Positions 56,883-64,000 of a stretch of DNA of 64,000 nt are shown here, in pieces; position 1 is the stretch's first letter; every line of letters begins with the position of its first letter. Below the pieces are notes generated by a model. That model was not told the origin of the DNA and did not search any database. It saw only the letters and a list, made by a program, of their open reading frames with translations. The stretch spans positions 1,674,001 to 1,738,000 of the forward strand of contig NZ_CP051625.1 in NCBI RefSeq assembly GCF_012844345.1, written 5' to 3'. The stretch comes from Pseudomonas sp. gcc21 (lineage in GTDB: Bacteria; Pseudomonadota; Gammaproteobacteria; Pseudomonadales; Pseudomonadaceae). A program made the position numbers and the translations under genes.

Positions 56883-58010
56883 ATGAAAAAACCATACAGG
56901 AAAGCCCTTTCAAGCATGATCGCAGTGGCCGCCATGGCCGGCACCTCCGGCTTTGTAATGGCCGCAGACACCATCAAGATCGCTCTGGCCGGTCCGGTCA
57001 CCGGGCCTGTCGCGCAATATGGGGACATGCAATTCATTGGGGCCAAGATGGCGATCGACCGGATCAACGCTGCGGGCGGCGTGAAGGGTAGTCAGCTCGA
57101 AGGCATGGTGTTTGACGATGCATGCGATCCGAAACAGGCCGTCGCCGTCGCCAACCGTATCGTCAATGAAGACATCCAGTTTGTGGTCGGCCATCTCTGC
57201 TCCAGTTCCACCCAGCCCGCCTCCGATATCTACGAAGATGAAGGCATCCTCATGATTACGGCGGCCTCGACCAGCCCGGAGATCACCGAACGCGGTTATG
57301 AGTTGATCTTCCGAACCATCGGTCTGGACAGCCTGCAAGGCCCCACCGCTGGCAAATATATTGTCGAGCAGGTCAAGCCGAAGAAAGTTGCGGTGGTGCA
57401 CGACAAACAGCAGTACGGCGAAGGCATAGCCACTGCGGTGCGCGATGTACTGAACGAAAACAATATCGACGTCGCCCTGTTTGAAGGGATCACCGCCGGG
57501 GACAAGGATTTCTCTGCGCTGATTTCCAGGCTGCGCCAGAGCGATGTCGACTTTGTTTACTTCGGCGGCTATCACCCGGAGCTGGGGCTGATTCTGCGCC
57601 AGGCCAGAGAGCAAGGCCTGAAGGCCACCTTTATGGGGCCGGAGGGCGTCGGCAATACGGACATCACTGCGATCGCCGGCGAAGCGGCCGAAGGCATGCT
57701 GGTTACCTTGCCCAAGGCGTTCGATGAAGACCCGAAAAACGCTGACCTGGTAAAAGCCTTCAAGGATAAGAACGAGGACCCTTCCGGCGCCTTCGTATTC
57801 CCCGCTTATGCCGCTGTGCAGGTCATCGCGGACGGTATCAAGCTGGCTGACAGCACTGATCCATTCGACGTCGCCGAAGCATTGCGCTCAAACAGCTTCG
57901 AGACACCCACTGGCACGCTGAGCTTCGATGAAAAGGGCGATCTCAAGGACTTCAATTTCGTGGTCTACGAGTGGCACGCCGATTCCAGCAAAACCGCACT
58001 GTCCGAATAA
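56883..58010 (+). CDS. livJ: Branched-chain amino-acid-binding protein
   Basis: The periplasmic Leu/Ile/Val-binding protein (BraC type) of the importer encoded by the following genes. The 375-residue product has a signal peptide to about residue 27 and the mature start DTIKIALAGPVTGPVAQYGDMQFIGAKMAIDRINAAGGV. Two conserved cysteines (DDACDPKQ and GHLCSSST) form the usual disulfide. The start ATG is six codons inside a longer frame. A hairpin after it probably lowers expression of the downstream membrane genes. Confidence 0.93.
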   Translation: MKKPYRKALSSMIAVAAMAGTSGFVMAADTIKIALAGPVTGPVAQYGDMQFIGAKMAIDRINAAGGVKGSQLEGMVFDDACDPKQAVAVANRIVNEDIQFVVGHLCSSSTQPASDIYEDEGILMITAASTSPEITERGYELIFRTIGLDSLQGPTAGKYIVEQVKPKKVAVVHDKQQYGEGIATAVRDVLNENNIDVALFEGITAGDKDFSALISRLRQSDVDFVYFGGYHPELGLILRQAREQGLKATFMGPEGVGNTDITAIAGEAAEGMLVTLPKAFDEDPKNADLVKAFKDKNEDPSGAFVFPAYAAVQVIADGIKLADSTDPFDVAEALRSNSFETPTGTLSFDEKGDLKDFNFVVYEWHADSSKTALSE

Positions 58011-58022
58011 TGCAAATATTCG

Positions 58023-58054
58023 CAGGCCCGCTGGTAACCCCACGGGCCTGTTGT
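58023..58054 (+). terminator. Attenuating hairpin between livJ and livH
   Basis: CAGGCCCG and CGGGCCTG form an eight-pair stem around a 12-base loop, followed by TTGTTAT. It lies 12 bases after livJ. Partial termination here would give an excess of binding protein over permease, as is common in such operons. Confidence 0.65.
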
Positions 58055-58104
58055 TATGCCCCTGACACTGCCCGCATTGACCGTCCTGTCCTTTTCCAGG
58101 TGTT

Positions 58105-59037
58105 GTGGCCATGCCCGATTCGCTTTACTACTTCGTCCAGCAACTGCTGAACGGCCTGACGGTCGGCAGCACCTACGCCCTGATCGCCATCGGCTACACG
58201 ATGGTCTACGGCATTATCGGCATGATCAACTTCGCCCACGGCGAGGTGTACATGATCGGCAGCTATATCACCTTCATTTCCATTGCGGCTTTGGCGATGT
58301 TCGGGATCGAGTACCTGCCGCTGATGATCATCGGCACCTTCATCATCAGCATGATAGTGACGAGCGCCTACGGCTATAGCATTGAACGTGTTGCCTATCG
58401 CCCCCTGCGTGGTGGTAACCGGTTGATTCCGTTGATTTCCGCGATTGGCATGTCGATCTTTCTGCAGAATCTGGTGCGTCTGGCGCAGGGCTCGCGGGAC
58501 ATTGCCATGCCCAACCTGATACCCGGCGGCATCAATATCGGCCCGCCCGAGGGCTTCAGCGCAACGCTGTCCTATATGCAGATGATCATTTTCGCGGTGA
58601 CGCTGGTCGCCATGACCGTGCTGACGCTGTTCATCACCCACTCACGCATGGGCCGTGCCTGCCGCGCCTGCGCTGAAGATCTGAAAATGACCAACCTGCT
58701 GGGCATCAACACCAACGGCATCATCGCATTGACCTTTGTCATCGGCGCTGCACTGGCAGCGGTTGCCGGGGTATTGCTGGGCATGTATTACGGCGTGGTG
58801 AATCCCTACATCGGTTTCATGGCCGGGCTGAAGGCCTTCACGGCGGCGGTGCTTGGCGGTATCGGCAGCATTCCCGGCGCAGTACTGGGCGGGCTGCTGC
58901 TCGGCGTAACCGAGGCCATGACCGCGGGCTATTTCAGCAGTGAATACAAGGATGTGGTTGCCTTCAGTCTGTTGATCCTGGTGCTGCTGTTCCGCCCCAG
59001 CGGCATTCTCGGGCGCCCGGAGGTGGAGAAGGTATGA
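58105..59037 (+). CDS. livH: Branched-chain amino-acid permease LivH
   Basis: The 310-residue permease has the LivH start [39 protein letters not shown] and the C-terminal [27 protein letters not shown] coupling segment. Either the GTG listed or an ATG two codons later could be the start. It overlaps livM by four bases. Confidence 0.95.
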   Translation: MAMPDSLYYFVQQLLNGLTVGSTYALIAIGYTMVYGIIGMINFAHGEVYMIGSYITFISIAALAMFGIEYLPLMIIGTFIISMIVTSAYGYSIERVAYRPLRGGNRLIPLISAIGMSIFLQNLVRLAQGSRDIAMPNLIPGGINIGPPEGFSATLSYMQMIIFAVTLVAMTVLTLFITHSRMGRACRACAEDLKMTNLLGINTNGIIALTFVIGAALAAVAGVLLGMYYGVVNPYIGFMAGLKAFTAAVLGGIGSIPGAVLGGLLLGVTEAMTAGYFSSEYKDVVAFSLLILVLLFRPSGILGRPEVEKV

Positions 59038-60293
59038 CCCGGCATAATCTGAAAGCCGCGGTAATTTCGGCGGTTGTGGTGGTCGCGCTTACGGGTCTGC
59101 TCATGGGGGTGCGACTCAGTCAGTCGGGCGGCGTACTGACTATCACGGGCGCCGGGCCTGATGTGTACTGGAAGATCGCGGCTGCAGCGCTTTTCATGTT
59201 CCTGTTCAATCTGTTTCGCGACCAACTGGATGCTGTGTGGCGCGCCCTGCCAGGCCTGCCAAAATCCCCGGGCGCGCTGACCGCAGTAACCGAGAAGCCG
59301 GTCGTTCGCCGCCTGTTCTGGTGTTTTCTGATCGCCGCTGCGTTGGTCTGGCCCTTCTACGCTGACCGTGGCGGCACCGATCTGGCAACACTGGTGCTTA
59401 TCTACATCATGCTCGGGCTGGGGCTGAATATCGTCGTCGGCCTGGCAGGTTTACTGGATCTGGGGTACGTCGGCTTCTACGCCGTGGGAGCGTATACCTA
59501 CGCTTTGCTGGCGATGTACTTTGAGATCGGGTTCTGGCCCGGGCTTTTTGCAGCAGGCGCGATGGCTGCGCTGTTCGGGTTTCTGCTGGGCTTCCCAGTG
59601 CTGCGGCTACGTGGCGACTATCTGGCCATCGTGACGCTCGGATTCGGCGAGATTATCCGCATCCTGCTGAACAACATGACCTGGCTGACCAACGGCCCGA
59701 ACGGAATCGGCGGCATTCCCAAGCCCACCCTGTTCGGTCTGGAATTCAGCCGCCGTGCCGGTGACGGCATGCAGACGTTTCACGAGTTTTTCGGCATCGA
59801 GTACAGCTCCGTACACCGGGTGATGTTCCTGTATTTTCTGGCACTGGTGCTGGTGCTGGTCACGCTTTATGTCATCAATCGATTGTTGCGCATGCCGGTT
59901 GGCCGCGCCTGGGAAGCACTGCGCGAAGACGAAATCGCCTGTCGTTCACTGGGCATCAACCCTACTGCGGTCAAGCTCAACGCCTTTACCATAGGCGCAA
60001 CATTCGCCGGGTTCGCCGGCTGCTTCTTCGCCGCGCGCCAGGGCTTTATCAGCCCCGAATCCTTCACCTTCATTGAATCGGCGATCATCCTTGCCATCGT
60101 TGTGTTGGGCGGGATGGGCTCGCAGGTGGGCGTGATTCTCGCGGCGATTATCATGACGCTGCTGCCTGAGGTGGCCCGCCAGTTCGACGAATACAGGATG
60201 CTATTGTTCGGTCTGCTTATGGTGCTGATGATGATCTGGCGCCCACAGGGACTGCTGCCAATGAAACGCCCGCATATGGAGTTACGGACGTGA
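59034..60293 (+). CDS. livM: Branched-chain amino-acid permease LivM
   Basis: The second permease of the Liv importer, 419 residues. An N-terminal extension with two hydrophobic segments (to about residue 110) precedes the conserved core [32 protein letters not shown]. The coupling region [30 protein letters not shown] follows. It overlaps both livH and livG. Confidence 0.95.
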   Translation: MTRHNLKAAVISAVVVVALTGLLMGVRLSQSGGVLTITGAGPDVYWKIAAAALFMFLFNLFRDQLDAVWRALPGLPKSPGALTAVTEKPVVRRLFWCFLIAAALVWPFYADRGGTDLATLVLIYIMLGLGLNIVVGLAGLLDLGYVGFYAVGAYTYALLAMYFEIGFWPGLFAAGAMAALFGFLLGFPVLRLRGDYLAIVTLGFGEIIRILLNNMTWLTNGPNGIGGIPKPTLFGLEFSRRAGDGMQTFHEFFGIEYSSVHRVMFLYFLALVLVLVTLYVINRLLRMPVGRAWEALREDEIACRSLGINPTAVKLNAFTIGATFAGFAGCFFAARQGFISPESFTFIESAIILAIVVLGGMGSQVGVILAAIIMTLLPEVARQFDEYRMLLFGLLMVLMMIWRPQGLLPMKRPHMELRT

Positions 60294-61063
60294 GCGTCAT
60301 CCAGCCTTTGCTTGAGGTATCCAGCCTGACCATGCGCTTCGGCGGTTTGCTTGCGGTGGACGGTGTGGAACTGAAAATCATGCCGCAACAGATCGTCTCG
60401 ATGATCGGCCCCAACGGTGCCGGTAAGACGACTGTATTCAACTGTCTGACCGGCTTCTACAAGCCCAGCGCCGGACGCATCCTGTTCAACGGGGACGATA
60501 TTCAGGGGTTGCCTGGCTTCAAGGTAGCGCGCAGGGGCATGGTGCGGACCTTCCAGCACGTGCGGCTGTTCAAGGAAATGTCGGTGGTGGAAAACCTGCT
60601 GGTTGCCCAACACCACAACATGAATACCAACATGCTCGCCGGCTTGTTCAAGACGCCGGCTTTTCGCCGCAGCGAGAAGGAGGCCATGGAGCGCGCGGCC
60701 TACTGGCTCGAGCGTGTAAACCTGCTCGAGTTCGCCAACCGCAAGGCCAATACGCTCGCCTATGGCCAGCAAAGACGGCTGGAAATAGCGCGCTGCATGG
60801 TCACCCAACCCGCGCTCCTGATGCTGGACGAGCCCGCCGCCGGACTCAATCCCCGCGAGACAGAGGAACTAAAAGAGCTGATTGCCGAGCTGCGCAACAC
60901 GCACAATTTGACCATTCTCTTGATCGAACACGACATGAAGCTGGTCATGAGCATTTCCGATCGCATCGTGGTGATCAATCAGGGCTGCCCGCTCGCGGAA
61001 GGCACACCCGAGGAAATCCGGCAGAACCCGGATGTGATCAAGGCCTATCTGGGCGAGACCTGA
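60290..61063 (+). CDS. livG: Branched-chain amino-acid ATPase LivG
   Basis: A 257-residue ABC ATPase with Walker [12 protein letters not shown], the LivG-specific [23 protein letters not shown], signature [15 protein letters not shown] and Walker [18 protein letters not shown] start overlaps livM by four bases. Confidence 0.95.
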   Translation: MSVIQPLLEVSSLTMRFGGLLAVDGVELKIMPQQIVSMIGPNGAGKTTVFNCLTGFYKPSAGRILFNGDDIQGLPGFKVARRGMVRTFQHVRLFKEMSVVENLLVAQHHNMNTNMLAGLFKTPAFRRSEKEAMERAAYWLERVNLLEFANRKANTLAYGQQRRLEIARCMVTQPALLMLDEPAAGLNPRETEELKELIAELRNTHNLTILLIEHDMKLVMSISDRIVVINQGCPLAEGTPEEIRQNPDVIKAYLGET

Positions 61064-61072
61064 GGACGTTGC

Positions 61073-61774
61073 ATGCTGTATTTCGAGAACGTTTCGACCC
61101 ACTACGGCAAGATCCAAGCATTGCATGACATCAGCATGCAGGTGCAATGCGGTGAGATCGTCACGCTGATTGGCGCGAACGGCGCGGGTAAAACGACGCT
61201 CCTGATGACGCTGTGTGGGGAGCCGCGCGCAACCAGCGGCAGCATCCGCTACGAAGGTGATGACCTGACAACGCTGACTACTGCGCAAATCATGCGCAAG
61301 GATATCGCCATCGTGCCGGAGGGCCGGCGGGTATTCTCGCGTCTCACCGTGGAAGAAAACCTGACCATGGGCGGGTACTTTGTCCGCGGCGATGAGTTCG
61401 ACAAGCAACTCGATGCCACGCTGGAGCTATTTCCACGCCTCAAGGAGCGCTACCAGCAACGCGCCGGCACTATGTCTGGGGGTGAACAGCAGATGCTCGC
61501 CATCGGACGCGCCCTGATGAGCAAACCGCGGTTACTGTTGCTGGACGAGCCCTCGCTGGGGCTCGCGCCAATCATCATTCAGCAGATATTCGAGATCATC
61601 GAACAGCTGCGACACAATGGCGTGACCATCTTTCTGGTGGAGCAGAACGCCAATCAGGCGCTCAAGCTGGCAGATCGCGGCTATGTAATGGAACACGGCC
61701 GCATCGTGCTGCAGGATACCGGCGAGGCGCTACTGGCCGATCCCCAGGTGCGTAGCGCCTATCTTGGTGGTTAG
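61073..61774 (+). CDS. livF: Branched-chain amino-acid ATPase LivF
   Basis: The partner ATPase, 233 residues: Walker [12 protein letters not shown], the LivF motif IAIVPEGRRVFSRLTVEENL, signature MSGGEQQMLAIGRAL and Walker B LLLLDEPSLGLAP. It follows livG after nine bases and closes the operon; the next gene is convergent. Confidence 0.95.
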   Translation: MLYFENVSTHYGKIQALHDISMQVQCGEIVTLIGANGAGKTTLLMTLCGEPRATSGSIRYEGDDLTTLTTAQIMRKDIAIVPEGRRVFSRLTVEENLTMGGYFVRGDEFDKQLDATLELFPRLKERYQQRAGTMSGGEQQMLAIGRALMSKPRLLLLDEPSLGLAPIIIQQIFEIIEQLRHNGVTIFLVEQNANQALKLADRGYVMEHGRIVLQDTGEALLADPQVRSAYLGG

Positions 61775-61803
61775 GCATCCATGCTCTTCATCTGGCCGGA
61801 CGC

Positions 61804-62445
61804 TCAAGGTGTCGCCACGTCCATACCTTTATAGGCGCAACCGTTCAGGCGTCTGCCGTTGACGGTCAGCGTTGCAGTGAGATGACGGTAATCTCCAGCG
61901 TTATCAAAACAGTCCTGCGGATAAAGCCACAATTCCAGGTCGTCGCCCTCCGCCCCGCGAAAGCTCATCGAACCATCGGGCAAGCTCTCGGCAATCATCC
62001 GCACCGGTCCCGCCTCCTGATTGGCCAGGCCGTCAAAGCGGATGCCCCGCCCGTCCGCTACCAGGCGCCAGGAGTCGTCAATGCCGCGGGCTATCCATTG
62101 GCCCGATTGCGGTTCATCAGCGCAACCCCGACCGGTTGATTGCATACGTAGCACCCGCCTGATTGATAACCTGTCGTCACGGAGCGTACCTTCGACGTCT
62201 ACAAAGATCGCGATCTGTCCCGGCTGCGCAACGCGCTGGAACAGCGGTTCCACAATGGTCGCGCCTGCAACATTGACGATGGATTCATCGCGGCATCGTT
62301 GAACAGTCCATCCGTCTTCAGTGCTTTCGAGCAGGCCAACCACCCTATCGCTTTCCGACGATGACCAGGGCAACGACGAACAACCGGACAGCAAAACGGA
62401 ACTGCCGCACAGCGCGAAGCAAACAGCCCTTAAACCAAGGCGCAT
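61804..62445 (-). CDS. Predicted lipoprotein of unknown function
   Basis: The 213-residue product has a signal peptide with lipobox LLSGC (Cys22). The mature part is beta-rich and contains four further cysteines, including CADEPQ and YPQDCFDNAGDYRHLTATLTVNGRRLNGCAYKG at the C-terminus. The end resembles the C-terminal module of small envelope proteins grouped as COG3650. No function can be assigned. It is convergent with livF. Confidence 0.7.
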   Translation of the reverse strand: MRLGLRAVCFALCGSSVLLSGCSSLPWSSSESDRVVGLLESTEDGWTVQRCRDESIVNVAGATIVEPLFQRVAQPGQIAIFVDVEGTLRDDRLSIRRVLRMQSTGRGCADEPQSGQWIARGIDDSWRLVADGRGIRFDGLANQEAGPVRMIAESLPDGSMSFRGAEGDDLELWLYPQDCFDNAGDYRHLTATLTVNGRRLNGCAYKGMDVATP

Positions 62446-62594
62446 ATGTGAACCCCTTCTCTAATAACACTTTCGTCTAGGAAAACCCTGGCTACAATTG
62501 GTCACAGAATTGCGCCAGAATGCTACCCTTCGGCAACAACGAGTTATAGACAACTCCAGTTGTTCCTCTCAAGCTCTTGATTTTGGACGCGTGC

Positions 62595-63137
62595 ATGAAA
62601 ACCATAAAAGTAGTTGCCGTTTTCACCCTTAGTCTTGCTCTGGCGGCCTGCGCTTCAAAGGCTCCGGAACCTGTTCAGGTTTCCAAGCCGTGGGCTGAAC
62701 CGCGCGTCGAACATCTGACCAAAGTCGCCGAGTCCCAGGGCTACGAAATTGAACGCGAGGGTGAACAGATTCGCCTGATCATTCCGGTAGACGGCAACTT
62801 CCACCCCAAGCGCACCCTGCTGCTGCCCTCCGGCCTGGTTCCTTTGAGCAAGATCGCCCAGGCTATCCGCGACGACGAAGAAACCCTTTTCTCGGTAATC
62901 GGCCATAGCGACAACGCAGGCGAAGACACCCTGAACGAACAGCAAAGCCTCGAACGCGCCCAGGCCGTAGCCAATGTCCTCATGTTAGGTGGTGTCAGCC
63001 GTAAGCGCATGCAATTAAGCAGCATGGGGGAAGAAGAACCCCGGGCAGACAATAGCACCGAGACCGGTCGTCATAAAAACCGTCGTGTAGAAATCGTAAT
63101 GACCCCAGTCGCCACAAACATGGCGATGGCCGACTAA
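62595..63137 (+). CDS. OmpA-family lipoprotein
   Basis: A 180-residue outer-membrane lipoprotein with lipobox LAAC (Cys17). Residues 80-170 are an OmpA-like peptidoglycan-binding domain: SVIGHSDNAGEDTLNEQQSLERAQAVANVLMLGGVSRKRM and GRHKNRRVEIVM. It would tether the outer membrane to the cell wall, as in Pal or YiaD-type proteins. No tol genes are adjacent. An in-frame opening six codons upstream is less likely. Confidence 0.88.
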   Translation: MKTIKVVAVFTLSLALAACASKAPEPVQVSKPWAEPRVEHLTKVAESQGYEIEREGEQIRLIIPVDGNFHPKRTLLLPSGLVPLSKIAQAIRDDEETLFSVIGHSDNAGEDTLNEQQSLERAQAVANVLMLGGVSRKRMQLSSMGEEEPRADNSTETGRHKNRRVEIVMTPVATNMAMAD

Positions 63138-63149
63138 CGCAATTCTGGT

Positions 63150-63168
63150 TGCCCCGGCTCCGGGGCAG
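63150..63168 (+). terminator. Hairpin after the OmpA-family gene
   Basis: TGCCCC and GGGGCA pair around a GGCTCC-type centre 13 bases after the stop codon. A T-rich tract is not directly adjacent, so termination is plausible but unproven. Confidence 0.45.
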
Positions 63169-63256
63169 CCAAACCTTCTTCTGTATTCTTGCTCTCGCAA
63201 CCTCTCCTGCTTGTTATAACCTCCGAATTATCACAGCCTCGGTTTTCCCTGGGGGT

Positions 63257-63277
63257 GTAGCGCGCCTGCGCTACGCC
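63257..63277 (+). repeat. REP-like palindrome
   Basis: GTAGCGCGCCTGCGCTACGCC, identical to copies near 13.0, 39.4, 52.7 and 52.8 kb, with the same GGGGGT lead-in. It lies in the spacer before the antiporter gene. Confidence 0.85.
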
Positions 63278-63350
63278 AGGTTTCGCAATACTGGCCTATG
63301 CTCGCAATGCTGCTTACACTTGCGTCCTTTGCGCCCCGAACGGAACTGAT

Positions 63351-64000
63351 ATGAAAGAACGGCCTCAGCCCCGCGCCATCGCCCTGCTCCCGCTACTGCT
63401 ATTTCTCCTGATATTTCTCGGTAGCGGGACCTATTACTCGCTGATCGGGACAGAGTTCGCGTTCTATCAAATCAAGGCACCGGTCGCGATACTCCCAGCC
63501 ATCGTCCTGGCCATCCTGCTCGCACGGGAGGGGCTTAATCGAAGCCTGGATACCTTCATTGCCGGCATCGGCAACAGCAATATCATCACCATGGTGCTGG
63601 TATTCTTTCTCGCCGGGGCTTTCGCCACGGTTACCGATGCCATTGGCGGGGTAACGGCGACGGTCAACATGGGACTGAGTTTCATACCGCCTGCTTTTGT
63701 GCTGCCAGGCCTGTTCCTGATTGCTGCATTCATCTCGACTGCCATGGGTACCTCCATGGGTACCATCGGCGCGGTTGCACCTGTTGCACTTGGCTTTGCC
63801 GAAGCCACCGGCATCTCGGTTCCGGCAGCCATGGGCGCAGTGATTGGCGGCGCGATGGCCGGTGACAATCTTTCGATCATCTCCGATACCACCATCGCGG
63901 CCACTCGCACCCAGGGCGTTGCCATGCGCGACAAGTTCAAGCTGAACCTGCTGATTGCCCTGCCCGCTGCAGCCCTGACGTTGATCCTGTTGTTCATCCT
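63351..64000 (+). CDS. NhaC-family Na+/H+ antiporter, N-terminal part
   Basis: The gene runs off the right edge; about 216 codons are visible. After an N-terminal helix it has GTEFAFYQIKAPVAILPAIVLA, then GIGNSNIITMVLVFFLAGAFATVTDAIGGVTATVN and STAMGTSMGTIGAVAPVALGFA, followed by GAVIGGAMAGDNLSIISDTTIAATRTQG. These segments are typical of NhaC-type Na+/H+ antiporters and relatives. A sodium exporter would suit a salt-adapted cell making ectoine. CGGAACTGAT precedes the ATG. Confidence 0.88.
   Translation, partial: MKERPQPRAIALLPLLLFLLIFLGSGTYYSLIGTEFAFYQIKAPVAILPAIVLAILLAREGLNRSLDTFIAGIGNSNIITMVLVFFLAGAFATVTDAIGGVTATVNMGLSFIPPAFVLPGLFLIAAFISTAMGTSMGTIGAVAPVALGFAEATGISVPAAMGAVIGGAMAGDNLSIISDTTIAATRTQGVAMRDKFKLNLLIALPAAALTLILLFI

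Overview
The window is a chromosomal segment of a Pseudomonas-like gammaproteobacterium. It carries a Pseudomonas-type polar flagellar locus with FleQ, FleS-FleR and HptB-HsbR-HsbA. It also has a complete ectoine/5-hydroxyectoine operon with its dedicated aspartokinase, a LigB-type DNA ligase, biosynthetic SpeA, and many REP-like palindromes in the spacers. Ectoine synthesis in a Pseudomonas-like background points to a salt-adapted member of the Pseudomonadaceae, for example the Halopseudomonas lineage. That placement is inference; no rRNA or tRNA gene was found.

Layout. 0-1.4 kb: the end of an outer-membrane efflux channel gene and a small unknown gene. 1.5-1.75 kb: a nested palindromic element abutting a BLUF photoreceptor gene. 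2.5-8 kb: an epoxide-hydrolase-like enzyme, the queuosine-precursor transporter YhhQ behind a candidate preQ1-I riboswitch, LigB, and SpeA converging on LigB. 8.2-12.9 kb: ectABCD-ask, closed by a clear intrinsic terminator. 13.2-17.1 kb: an alpha/beta hydrolase, a SIMPL-domain protein, TrpS and a nitronate monooxygenase.

17.5-43.9 kb: one long minus-strand flagellar block. Read in transcription order from high to low coordinates it is fliC, flaG, fliD, fliS2, fliS1, fliT, fleQ, fleS, fleR, (a broken REP-associated transposase), fliE, fliF, fliG, fliH, fliI, fliJ, hsbA, hsbR, hptB, fliK, fliL, fliM, fliN, fliO, fliP, fliQ, fliR, flhB. Promoter-like sequences fit the known hierarchy: a sigma70-like site before fleQ; sigma54 -24/-12 sites before fleS, fliE, fliD, fliK and perhaps fliL; and FliA-type (sigma28) sites before fliC and perhaps fliS1-fliT. 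flhA, flhF, fleN, fliA and the che genes are not here.

44-49.3 kb looks like an accessory island. It holds a 5'-truncated M48 peptidase, a VapBC-type toxin-antitoxin pair, a catalase-family protein, a HepT-MntA toxin-antitoxin pair, several copies of a short repeat built on GGGGTCAGATGAACGTTT, and an AT-rich non-coding stretch. 49.4-52.5 kb: two small lipoproteins, an orphan RhlA/PhaG-type acyltransferase and a short-chain dehydrogenase. 52.6-52.84 kb: a tandem REP cluster. 53-56.3 kb: a PhnDCEE-like ABC importer, possibly for selenate or another oxyanion. 56.9-61.8 kb: a livJHMGF branched-chain amino-acid importer. 61.8-64 kb: a lipoprotein, an OmpA-family lipoprotein and the start of an NhaC-type Na+/H+ antiporter cut by the window edge.

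Together the segment combines motility, osmoprotection, amino-acid and oxyanion uptake and polyamine synthesis, with mobile-repeat activity concentrated in spacers and in the island between fliC and the lipoprotein genes.
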